Source: Flavobacteriaceae bacterium (GTDB lineage: Bacteria > Bacteroidota > Bacteroidia > Flavobacteriales > Flavobacteriaceae). From it: 39,652 nt of DNA. The stretch covers positions 1 to 39,652 of the forward strand of contig CANGIF010000031.1 of NCBI GenBank assembly GCA_947453885.1, given 5' to 3'. The position numbers and the translations under genes were made by a program. Below the pieces are notes generated by a model that saw only the letters and a list, made by a program, of their open reading frames with translations, made no database searches and was not told the DNA's origin. Shown piece by piece: positions 1 through 7,867 of this stretch; the first letter of the stretch is position 1; each line of letters starts with the position of its first letter.

Positions 1-27
1 AGTATTTTTGGCATAGCATTTAAAGAA

Positions 28-67
28 AAACCCCGTTTTTGACTCTTTTTGAGTAATTTCGGGGTTT
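28..67 (-). terminator. Nested-hairpin terminator beyond the pigment operon
   Basis: AAACCCCG (28-35) pairs with CGGGGTTT (60-67). A smaller hairpin, ACTC-TTTTT-GAGT (42-45/51-54), sits inside the loop. Read on the minus strand the outer stem runs into a T-rich tract (GGGGTTTTTCTTT), which suits termination of the minus-strand operon ending at 290. It could also serve a plus-strand gene to the left of the window. The interval 68-289 is AT-rich and I see no gene in it. Confidence 0.6.
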
Positions 68-289
68 GTTTCTTCTAAAATAACAATTATTTTATTGATA
101 TACAAGTAATTGAGTAATTATGAATGCGCCTTTTTAAAAGAAGTTCATTGTAACACTTACCTGCTTTCTTTTAAATTTTTAGTTCCATTTTTACAAATTT
201 TTTCATTTTTTCCTCAAAAAATAATGTGAAATAAGTTAATGGTATCGAATCTAATTTATAGCCATAATTCTATTTGGGTAATCGAAATT

Positions 290-1945
290 CTAAACCTCTT
301 TTGGTTGTTTAAAATTTCTAACCTTATCGGCTCTTTTAGTATGAATCCAGCTTGGCCATGTGGTTTGATCTTCTGCATCGTAAATTCTCAAATGCTGTGT
401 GGGATCTTCTTTTAAAACTTGATCTGGTGTACGATTTAAAATAGCGGCAGCAGCGGCAACTCCAGAATGTGTTGCGCCTCCTACTCCATGTGACAAAGTA
501 CTGGCTCCGCAAAGAAATAAATTTTCAATTTCAGATTTGTTTTTAAACGAAAAAGGACCAACTTGATTCAACGTTTTCTCTGTTCCGTATACATTGCCGT
601 TAGTGGCGTTGATGTAAAATTGATTGGTTTTAGGCGTTCCTAATTCTGCTTGCACAACATTATTTTTTGCGCCAGGTATTATTTTTTCAATAGTATTTAG
701 TAATTTTTGAACCACCCGTTCTTTCACTTTAGCGTATTGTTCAGTATGGTATTCTTCAAGATCGTTGAACTCCTTAAAGCTGTTGTAGTTGATAAAAGTG
801 ACAACTTCAAAATTATGGTATCTCCCATTAAAACTTGTTGGGTCTTTTAATGTGGTACAACTAATAAATGATGCAGGAAAATCTATTCCTTCGGCTATAT
901 CGTTTTTCATTAACTGTTCAAAATGTTCGTCCATTTCTTCGTCTTTAAGATACCAGATATTTCCAGAGTCAATTCCAAATTGAGTAACATCGAGATCAAG
1001 TGTCAAAAAAAGAATTAAAGAAGTGACTGAGTATTTTGTTTTTGAAAGTTTTTTTAATAACGACTTACTTAAATGCTCTTCTCCAATTAATTTTAAATAC
1101 GTTATACTTGGATCAGCATTTGAAACTATTGTTTTGGCTTTTAGAACGGATCCATCAGCAAGCTGAACACCTACAGCTTTTTTGTTTTCTATTATAATTT
1201 TCTCTACTTTTTGTTTCACACGTACTAGTCCGCCTTTTCTTTTTAAACTAGAAGTCATGGCTTTTACAATGCCGCCGCCGCCGCCCATTGGGTAAAAACC
1301 ACCGTCAAAATAGTGACTCATAACTGAACAATGAACTGGGAAACATGCCCTGCTTGGCGGTAAACCGTGATCGCCACATTGAATGTTTAAAACCGCCTTT
1401 AATAGAGGGTCTTTAACGTGCCAGCCTATCACTTTTTTTAAAGGAAAAAGAGCAAATTTTCCAAAATGTTTTGTTCTAAAAGGTACGGTTATTTTTTGCC
1501 AAAAGCCTTTAAGTTTTGGCATCAATTGAAGTTCAAAACTAACTTTTTGAACTAAACCTATATATTCCTTTATGTTTTTTGCTTCGTGTGGAAATCGTTT
1601 TGCTAAAACGGTATTCAAATTGTCAATTCCAGCTGGTAAATCAATTACTTCGTCTTTAATGTAACAGTGTTCGTATCCTTTTGGATTCATTCTAAAAAAA
1701 ACCAAATCGTTTGCTATACCTAGTTTTTTATACAATTCATTAGTTGATTGCCCTTCGTCAATTAGTCCTACATAATGAACACCTGGGCTAAACCGTTGCC
1801 CATTTAATGTAAAACTATGTGCCCATCCACCAGGTACGTAATGCTGCTCAAGCACTACTACTTTTTTGCCTTCTTGTGCTAAACAAATAGCAGTTGCCAA
1901 ACCACCAACACCAGACCCGATAATAATTGCATCAAATTCTTCCAT
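290..1945 (-). CDS. CrtI/RetSat-like FAD-dependent oxidoreductase of the pigment operon
   Basis: A 551-residue flavoprotein of the phytoene desaturase / retinol saturase superfamily. The N-terminus has the dinucleotide-binding fold (GSGVGG at about residues 11-16, followed by the acidic end of strand 2, VVVLEQHY). The C-terminus has the second FAD-contact region (FLCGASTLSHGVGGATHSG). Family members desaturate or saturate isoprenoid polyenes. Here the gene ends an aryl-polyene operon, so the substrate is more likely the polyene chain or resorcinol part of the pigment than a carotenoid. That is inference from context. It begins 27 nt after the acyltransferase gene and is probably co-transcribed with it. 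There is no signal peptide, so it should be cytoplasmic or membrane-peripheral. Confidence 0.8.
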   Translation of the reverse strand: MEEFDAIIIGSGVGGLATAICLAQEGKKVVVLEQHYVPGGWAHSFTLNGQRFSPGVHYVGLIDEGQSTNELYKKLGIANDLVFFRMNPKGYEHCYIKDEVIDLPAGIDNLNTVLAKRFPHEAKNIKEYIGLVQKVSFELQLMPKLKGFWQKITVPFRTKHFGKFALFPLKKVIGWHVKDPLLKAVLNIQCGDHGLPPSRACFPVHCSVMSHYFDGGFYPMGGGGGIVKAMTSSLKRKGGLVRVKQKVEKIIIENKKAVGVQLADGSVLKAKTIVSNADPSITYLKLIGEEHLSKSLLKKLSKTKYSVTSLILFLTLDLDVTQFGIDSGNIWYLKDEEMDEHFEQLMKNDIAEGIDFPASFISCTTLKDPTSFNGRYHNFEVVTFINYNSFKEFNDLEEYHTEQYAKVKERVVQKLLNTIEKIIPGAKNNVVQAELGTPKTNQFYINATNGNVYGTEKTLNQVGPFSFKNKSEIENLFLCGASTLSHGVGGATHSGVAAAAAILNRTPDQVLKEDPTQHLRIYDAEDQTTWPSWIHTKRADKVRNFKQPKEV

Positions 1946-1972
1946 TATAAAGTGGTTTTTGCATTACTTGTT

Positions 1973-2851
1973 TTAATTAAGATTGTCCCAAAAGTCAAAA
2001 TAATTGAACCATTGTAGTGGGTACTTTTTCAGCATGTTTTCAACACTGCTTGTGTAAGCTTTTAGCAGTGCTTTTTCATCTCTTCTTTTTGTGTTAGCTT
2101 CTTGAGCGTACAAATGATAATGCAAATTAGGCTCTTTCATTACATAAACAAAAACCACAGGAACGTTTAGTCTAGAAGCAATTAAAAAAGGGCCTGCGGG
2201 AAAATTTGCAGTTGCGCCTAGAATTTCATTTTGCAACGATTTTGCTCCTTCAAAATAACGATCTCCGGTAAAACAAACTAATTCATTTCTAGCTAATGCA
2301 GCATTAATTTCAAAGATGTGACCTAAATCTGCTGTAATGATGATAAATTTTATACTAGATTTTTGGGTAATTTTTTCTAGGTATTTTTTAATTTCTGAAT
2401 GTTCTAAATCAGTAGTTACAAGGTTAATTTGGAACTCCACATCAATTTTACTAAAAAAATATTCCGCAATTTCAAAATTTCCAATGTGGGCACTAATTAG
2501 AACACCACCTTTTTTTTGAGCTAGAAGATTTTGTAAAATCTCAACTCCTTCTGCTTCATGTGTAAATTTATTCTGAACATTAGCGGTAATACAAACTTTG
2601 TCAATTATGGTTTGACCAAAGGTATAATAGCTTTTAAAAACCATGCTTTTAGCTTTCCAGAAAGGAAAGCCCAAACGTTTGTGAAAGTAATAAAAAATAG
2701 CTTTATTACTTTTTTTTAAAAAAAGAAAATAATAAGAAGCTACAAAATAAAGAATGAAATAGGCGGCTTTTATTCCTGCTTTTTTAATAAAAAAGAAGAA
2801 AATTTTATATCCTAATACCGTCCCTTTAGATTTTCCATCCCATTGTGCCAT
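1973..2851 (-). CDS. LPLAT-type (HtrB/LpxL-like) acyltransferase
   Basis: A 292-residue member of the lysophospholipid / lipid A acyltransferase family. The catalytic H-x4-E motif is visible as HIGNFE near residue 122, after one hydrophobic N-terminal segment (about residues 25-47) that anchors such enzymes to the inner membrane. A second conserved block follows (CFTGDRYFEGAK). The family moves acyl chains from ACP to lipid hydroxyls. In flexirubin and aryl-polyene clusters a homologue is thought to handle the ACP-bound polyene. Its ATG overlaps the ACP stop codon by one base (TAATG, 2849-2853), a sign of translational coupling with the carrier protein. A housekeeping lipid A role is less likely because of the operon. 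Confidence 0.8.
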   Translation of the reverse strand: MAQWDGKSKGTVLGYKIFFFFIKKAGIKAAYFILYFVASYYFLFLKKSNKAIFYYFHKRLGFPFWKAKSMVFKSYYTFGQTIIDKVCITANVQNKFTHEAEGVEILQNLLAQKKGGVLISAHIGNFEIAEYFFSKIDVEFQINLVTTDLEHSEIKKYLEKITQKSSIKFIIITADLGHIFEINAALARNELVCFTGDRYFEGAKSLQNEILGATANFPAGPFLIASRLNVPVVFVYVMKEPNLHYHLYAQEANTKRRDEKALLKAYTSSVENMLKKYPLQWFNYFDFWDNLN

Positions 2852-3105
2852 TATGCGTTCTTGGCCATTAATTTATTTTCAATTAAGTCGTAAAAACTTT
2901 GAAAAGAGGCAACTCCAGCAAAATCAACTTCTACTAGCTTAACTCCAAAATTTGAATCAATTGAAACTACTAAATCAACATAATCAAGGCTGTCTAGGCC
3001 TAGTGTGTCTTTTAAATTTGCATCGGGTTCAATTGCATCTGCATCTACTTCAAATTCATCTACTAAAAATGCGTTGATTTTTGCTATTATCTCTTGTTTG
3101 TCCAT
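2851..3105 (-). CDS. Acyl carrier protein of the aryl-polyene pathway
   Basis: An 84-residue acidic acyl carrier protein. The phosphopantetheine attachment motif is LGLDSLDYVDL, with Ser39 as the predicted 4'-phosphopantetheine site. It lies 2 nt after the ketosynthase stop and overlaps the acyltransferase start by 1 nt, so it is tied in expression to both partners. The context argues for a dedicated carrier of the growing aryl-polyene chain rather than the primary fatty-acid ACP, which in bacteria normally sits with fabF and fabD. Cytoplasmic. Confidence 0.9.
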   Translation of the reverse strand: MDKQEIIAKINAFLVDEFEVDADAIEPDANLKDTLGLDSLDYVDLVVSIDSNFGVKLVEVDFAGVASFQSFYDLIENKLMAKNA

Positions 3106-3107
3106 AT

Positions 3108-4334
3108 CTATTCTTTAAACCTTTTTACAACTAATGCTGAATTTGTTCCGCCAAATCCAAACGAATTTGACAAAAATATATCAAATTTTTTATTTAAGGT
3201 AGTTTTAACTAAATTTAATTTCTGAGAATCTTCATCAGGATTTTCTAAATTGATGTTTGGTGCAATAAAATCGTTTTGCATCATTAATATAGAATAAATT
3301 ACTTCGCTTGCTCCTGCCATCCAACATTCGTGTCCCGTCATAGATTTTGTTGAACTGACATACGGATTACTTTCGCCAAAAACTTCAAAAATTGCTTTTG
3401 CTTCGTTAGAATCACCTACAGGAGTTGACGTTGCGTGTGCATTTATGTAGGCAATATCTTTTGGTGTAAGGTTAGCATCATCAAGAGCGCGTTGCATTGC
3501 TATAGCTGGTCCTATTATATTTGGAGTTGAAATATGTCCTCCATTTGAAGAAAAACCATATCCAACTACTTCTGCTAAAATGGTTGCGCCTCTTTTTACC
3601 GCTGATTCGTAACTTTCTAAAATTAGAGTTGCACCACCGCCACTAGGAACCAAACCATCTCTGTTTGCATCAAATGGTCTTGATGCTTTGGAAGGTTCGT
3701 CTTCTCTTGGAGAAAAAACACCTAATCCATCGAAACTACTCATCGCATATTTGTTAATTTCTTGAGCTCCTCCACAAATAATAATGTCTTGAAATCCGTT
3801 TTTTATTAAAAAATAGCCCAGCCCTATTGAATGTGAGCCACTAGCGCAAGCTGCACTAATTGTTAAATTTACACCTTTCAATCTGAAAATTGTTGACAAA
3901 TTCATCGTTACTGTTGAATTCATCGATTTAAAAATTGCTCCAGATCCAATTAAAGAGGTGTCTTTTTTTTCACGAATTATATCCGTTGCTTCAATTATTG
4001 CTTTTGAAACACTGTCATTACCATATAGAATTCCAACTTCGTTATCGTCGAAAAAAGCATCTTCTATATTTGCATTTTTTAGTGCTTCAATTGTTGCCAT
4101 ATAAGCGTACTCTGTTTCTTCTCCAATGCTAATTCGTTGTCTGCGGTTCAATAAATTTTTTAAATCTGGTCTTGGAACCAAACCTGTTAAAGCCGATCTA
4201 AATCCAAATTCTTTACGTTCGGAATCTATTTGAATTCCTGATTTTCCTTGATACAACGATTCTTTTACTTCGTCAAGTGATGTGCCAATGCAGGAATAAA
4301 TTCCCATTCCGGTTATAACAACTCTTTTACTCAT
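3108..4334 (-). CDS. Beta-ketoacyl-ACP synthase (FabF/FabB type), pigment chain elongation
   Basis: A 408-residue thiolase-fold condensing enzyme. The full Cys-His-His set is present: Cys163 in AACASGSHS, His300 in NAHATSTPVGD and His335 in TGHECWMAGA, with Lys330 nearby. It is therefore a catalytically competent elongating synthase and not a chain-length factor, which would lack the cysteine. It should condense malonyl-ACP with the aryl-polyene intermediate. It lies 14 nt after the ketoreductase gene and 2 nt before the ACP gene. Some aryl-polyene clusters have a second, Cys-lacking KS partner. None is in view, so it may lie left of the window. Confidence 0.88.
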   Translation of the reverse strand: MSKRVVITGMGIYSCIGTSLDEVKESLYQGKSGIQIDSERKEFGFRSALTGLVPRPDLKNLLNRRQRISIGEETEYAYMATIEALKNANIEDAFFDDNEVGILYGNDSVSKAIIEATDIIREKKDTSLIGSGAIFKSMNSTVTMNLSTIFRLKGVNLTISAACASGSHSIGLGYFLIKNGFQDIIICGGAQEINKYAMSSFDGLGVFSPREDEPSKASRPFDANRDGLVPSGGGATLILESYESAVKRGATILAEVVGYGFSSNGGHISTPNIIGPAIAMQRALDDANLTPKDIAYINAHATSTPVGDSNEAKAIFEVFGESNPYVSSTKSMTGHECWMAGASEVIYSILMMQNDFIAPNINLENPDEDSQKLNLVKTTLNKKFDIFLSNSFGFGGTNSALVVKRFKE

Positions 4335-4348
4335 GATTATGATTCTTG

Positions 4349-5080
4349 TTAAGAATAAATCCCTCCGTTTATATTGATAATTTCGCCTGTAATGTAACCT
4401 GCTTTTTTAGAAACTAGAAAACTTACCAAATCAGCTACTTCTTCTGCTTCGCCAAATCGGTTAACAGGAACCATTTTGATTAATTCTTTTTCATCTAATT
4501 GACTGGTCATATCCGTTTTAATAAACCCTGGCGCAACAGCATTCACCGTTATATTTCGTTTTGCAACTTCTTGAGCTAATGCTTTTGTGGCGGCAACAAC
4601 AGCACCTTTAGCTGCGGAATAATTGGTTTGTCCTGCTGTTCCCTTTACTCCAGATAGAGAAACGATATTTACAATTCTGCCGTATTTATTGCGTAACATT
4701 TTTTGTATAAAAAAGTTAGTTACATTAAAAAATCCGTTTAAACTTGTGTTAATAACGCTTGTCCAATCGTCTTGTGACATCCACATAAACAAACCGTCTT
4801 TGGTAATTCCTGCGTTATTTACAATGGTTTCTATAATTGCTTCTGGGTTTTTCTCTTGCCAATCGGAAAGCACACTTTGCACCTCTTCACTATTTGCTAC
4901 GTTAAAACCAAGAATCTCTCCTGTAGCTCCTACTTTTTTTATTTCTTCCAATGTTTGCTGGGCAGCAATTTCGTTGGAATTGTAATTTATTAAAATATGA
5001 TAATCTGTGTCAACAGCTAATTTATGGCAAATTGCTTTTCCAATTCCTCTTGAACCACCAGTTACTAAAGCACATTTCAT
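4349..5080 (-). CDS. 3-oxoacyl-ACP reductase (FabG-type SDR)
   Basis: A 243-residue classical short-chain dehydrogenase. It has TGGSRGIG at residues 7-14 for NADP(H) binding, NNAG for the central strand, a catalytic Ser in NIVSLSG, and the Tyr-x3-Lys pair in NYSAAKGA. Length and motifs match FabG. The predicted reaction is reduction of the 3-oxo group of ACP-bound intermediates after each KS condensation. In an aryl-polyene pathway this is followed by dehydration only, which keeps the double bonds. No dehydratase is visible in the window. It starts 22 nt after the WG-repeat gene. Cytoplasmic. Confidence 0.88.
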   Translation of the reverse strand: MKCALVTGGSRGIGKAICHKLAVDTDYHILINYNSNEIAAQQTLEEIKKVGATGEILGFNVANSEEVQSVLSDWQEKNPEAIIETIVNNAGITKDGLFMWMSQDDWTSVINTSLNGFFNVTNFFIQKMLRNKYGRIVNIVSLSGVKGTAGQTNYSAAKGAVVAATKALAQEVAKRNITVNAVAPGFIKTDMTSQLDEKELIKMVPVNRFGEAEEVADLVSFLVSKKAGYITGEIININGGIYS

Positions 5081-5102
5081 GCGTTTGATTTTTTTTAAAT
5101 TT

Positions 5103-6215
5103 TTATTTTCTAAATGGTTCTGCGTTCTCGTACCATTGGTTTGCTAATGGCTTACCGTCGGTTTTAATGAAACCCCATTTTTTTTCACTTTTTACTCGTG
5201 CCAATCCTTTTACAAAACCTTTCTCATCGTCTTTGAAAATTGAAAAAATACCACCCGCTGAAATTTCATATTGAGTGTATATGACCAATTTTCCTGATTC
5301 GTTTACGAAACCCCATTCTTTGTCTTTTACTGGCGCAAGACCATCTTCACTAAAAACCTCTGCATCGTTATATTTAGGTTCTAAAACAAATTCTCCTTTT
5401 GTGTTTACATACCCCCATTTTTTATCCATGCAAACAGGGGCTAGGTTTTTTACAAAGGCTTTGGCTTTTTCAAACTTTGGTTCAATGACCCAATTTCCTT
5501 TCAAATCAACAAAACCTATCTTTTCATTTTTACGAGCGTAAGTAAGATCTTGAGCGTAAAAATCCCAAATTTTATCTACACCGTCAATAGGAATAAATTT
5601 TCCGTTGGAAACCAAACCAAAAGCAGTTCCGTTTTTGACCCAAGTGGTATTTTTAAAATAATTCCCAATTTCTTCATATTGAAGTTCAACAACAATTTTT
5701 CCTGATTTGTCAATAATTCCCCAATTTTTTCCAATTCGTACTCTGGCATATCCATTTTCAAATGATTTGATAACATCGAATTTTGGCTGTAAAACAATTT
5801 CCATTTTGGTGTTAATTAATCCTACCTTTTCAGCTTGTTTGATAAAAGCAATTCCGTCTTCAAAATCGTAAACTTTATCTGAACTTGGCGCATTTATTTT
5901 TTCGCCTTTTTGGTTGATATAAAACCAAATTTTATCTTTCAAAACAACGCAAATTCCACTGTCAAAATACTTAACATTGTCATAATTTGCTGGAATAACC
6001 ATTTCGCCTTTTGAGTTGATAAAGCCCCATTTACCATTTTCTTCAACAGCTGCTAGTCCGTTTGAAAAGTTTTTAGCTCCTTTGTATTTGGGTTGAATTG
6101 CAAAATCACCTGAAGTGGAAATATATCCAAATTGACCTTCTTTTCTAACTAATGCTAATTCTTGCGAATTTATTAATTGGGTAAATATTACCGCTAATAA
6201 AAGTATCTTTTTCAT
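5103..6215 (-). CDS. Exported WG-repeat protein inside the pigment operon
   Basis: A 370-residue protein with an N-terminal signal peptide (MKKILLLAVIFTQLINSQ, cleavage likely after the Ser/Gln region). About nine WG repeats of roughly 40 residues fill the rest, recognisable by recurring WGFIN/WGYVN/WGIID followed by G.(W/F)VIEPKF-like strands. WG repeats form beta-propeller-like or solenoid scaffolds of unknown ligand. There is no T9SS C-terminal domain and no lipobox, so it is predicted periplasmic. It lies 29 nt after the ammonia-lyase and 22 nt before the ketoreductase, firmly within the operon. Its role in pigment handling is unknown. A scaffold for pigment transfer or assembly would be a guess. 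Confidence 0.8.
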   Translation of the reverse strand: MKKILLLAVIFTQLINSQELALVRKEGQFGYISTSGDFAIQPKYKGAKNFSNGLAAVEENGKWGFINSKGEMVIPANYDNVKYFDSGICVVLKDKIWFYINQKGEKINAPSSDKVYDFEDGIAFIKQAEKVGLINTKMEIVLQPKFDVIKSFENGYARVRIGKNWGIIDKSGKIVVELQYEEIGNYFKNTTWVKNGTAFGLVSNGKFIPIDGVDKIWDFYAQDLTYARKNEKIGFVDLKGNWVIEPKFEKAKAFVKNLAPVCMDKKWGYVNTKGEFVLEPKYNDAEVFSEDGLAPVKDKEWGFVNESGKLVIYTQYEISAGGIFSIFKDDEKGFVKGLARVKSEKKWGFIKTDGKPLANQWYENAEPFRK

Positions 6216-6244
6216 TTTTTTTCTATTTTTGTATTGCTAAAGTA

Positions 6245-7765
6245 TTACTTATTTATTAAATAATCTTTCACTTTTTGAACAAAAGGATACATCACTTGGT
6301 CTTGATCAAAAACGGGAATGATTGCTCGAACATCATTGTATATTTTTCTTGTAGTACTTGAAATTTTATCTTTTTGATTTAAATAATCTATTGCTTGAAC
6401 AATGGTTATTAATTCAATACTTAAAACTTCAAATGCGTTTTCAATTACTTTTGAAGTAATTACGGCAGCATTTGTTCCCATACTCACAATGTCTTGATTG
6501 TCGTTGTTATTTGGAATACTGTGAATGTACATTGGATTAGACAACATTTGGTTTTCGGCAGTTGTGGAAGTTGCTGTAAACTGAACTCCTTGCATACCGA
6601 AATTGAAACCTAGTGTTCCTAAATTTACAAACGGAGGTAGTATTTCATTTATTTTAGAATTCAAAAGATAATTCAATTGACGTTCAGCCAACATGGTTAA
6701 TTTTGTAATTACAATTTTTAGTTTATCCATTTCTAAAGAAATATAATCTCCATGAAAGTTACCGCCGTGGTAAACGTGTTGGTTTTTTACGTCAATAATA
6801 GGATTGTCATTTGCTGAATTGAATTCATCTTCCAAAATAGAAGCTGTGTTTTCAATGGTTTCCAAAATTGGTCCTAAAATTTGTGGAACACATCTTAAAG
6901 AATAATATTCTTGAACTTTTTCTTTAAAAATGGATTCGTTATTGTCGCCTGAATACAAGTGATCTTCTCTTTTTCTAATTAGTGAGCTGTTTTCTAAATG
7001 ATTACGCATTCTCAAAGCAATTTCTTGTTGCCCTTTGTGGCGTTTTGTTTGATTTAATTCGGACGAAAAATGATCGTCATACGCTTGAACTAGTTCATTA
7101 ATAGCACAAGAACATTTTAGCGACCAGTCTAAAAGTTTGGAAGCATTATGCACATTTACAACTCCAATTCCTGTCATTACAGAAGTTCCGTTCATTAATG
7201 CCAATCCTTCTCTAATTGCAACTTTAATTGGTTGTAGGTTTTCGATTTCAAACACTTCTTTAGTTGTGCGTCTTTGTCCTTTATAAAAAACCTCTCCTTC
7301 TCCAATTAATACTAAAGCAAGATGTGCAAGTTGAACTAAATCACCACTTGCTCCTACCCCACCGTGTTCAAAAATTAAAGGGGTAATGTCCTTGTTGATA
7401 AGCTCCGCCATTAAATGAATTACTGAAGGATGCACACCTGAATTTCCTAAAGATAAAGAATTTAATCTTGCTAAAATAGCCGCTTTTACAAAAACTGGTT
7501 CTAAAGGCTTTCCCGTTCCTGATGCGTGACTTCTAATTAAATTGTATTGTAGTTGGTTTCTGTCTTTGTCTTCAATTCTATATTGAGCCATTGGTCCAAA
7601 ACCAGTATTTACGCCGTATATAACTTTGTTTTCAGAAAATTCTTTTAGGAAATTAAAGCTTTCTGTAACTCTTGCTTCAACTTTATCATTGATGGAAACT
7701 TTATTGTTTTCAAAAATAATCCCTATGAATTCCTGCAAACTAAGATGTTCATTTATAGTATTCAT
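6245..7765 (-). CDS. tal: Tyrosine ammonia-lyase (aromatic amino acid lyase, MIO family)
   Basis: A 506-residue member of the histidine/phenylalanine/tyrosine ammonia-lyase family. The MIO prosthetic group should form from Ala139-Ser140-Gly141 (GGVGASGDLVQ). Tyr50 lies in the conserved VIYGVNTGFG loop. The substrate-selectivity region reads IRSHASGTG with His80. Length and long stretches match what I remember of the characterised Flavobacterium johnsoniae tyrosine ammonia-lyase, so I call TAL rather than HutH. No hutU, hutI or hutG genes accompany it. The reaction is L-tyrosine to 4-coumarate plus ammonia, giving the aryl starter of flexirubin. It is the first gene of the minus operon, with a -7 element at 7833-7840 and a leader of about 60 nt. 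Confidence 0.9.
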   Translation of the reverse strand: MNTINEHLSLQEFIGIIFENNKVSINDKVEARVTESFNFLKEFSENKVIYGVNTGFGPMAQYRIEDKDRNQLQYNLIRSHASGTGKPLEPVFVKAAILARLNSLSLGNSGVHPSVIHLMAELINKDITPLIFEHGGVGASGDLVQLAHLALVLIGEGEVFYKGQRRTTKEVFEIENLQPIKVAIREGLALMNGTSVMTGIGVVNVHNASKLLDWSLKCSCAINELVQAYDDHFSSELNQTKRHKGQQEIALRMRNHLENSSLIRKREDHLYSGDNNESIFKEKVQEYYSLRCVPQILGPILETIENTASILEDEFNSANDNPIIDVKNQHVYHGGNFHGDYISLEMDKLKIVITKLTMLAERQLNYLLNSKINEILPPFVNLGTLGFNFGMQGVQFTATSTTAENQMLSNPMYIHSIPNNNDNQDIVSMGTNAAVITSKVIENAFEVLSIELITIVQAIDYLNQKDKISSTTRKIYNDVRAIIPVFDQDQVMYPFVQKVKDYLINK

Positions 7766-7832
7766 CTATCTTTTATAGATTTTATTAGAATTAGTTTTTT
7801 TTATCAAAAAAATATTAGTTATTTTGAGGTGG

Positions 7833-7840
7833 CAAATGTA
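7833..7840 (-). promoter_or_regulatory. -7 promoter element for the pigment operon
   Basis: The minus strand reads TACATTTG, an exact match to the Bacteroidota -7 consensus TAnnTTTG, in the 102-bp divergent gap between the ammonia-lyase and halogenase-like genes. Transcription would start near 7826, giving a leader of about 60 nt. No clear TTTG -33 element is seen at the right distance. No matching exact element was found for the plus-strand gene. Confidence 0.5.
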
Positions 7841-7867
7841 ATATAATATACTAATATATATAAAATA

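Noticed and set aside
6245..7765. Histidine ammonia-lyase (HutH) for histidine catabolism
   Set aside because: No hutU, hutI or hutG nearby. The gene leads a pigment operon and strongly resembles the F. johnsoniae tyrosine enzyme as I remember it.
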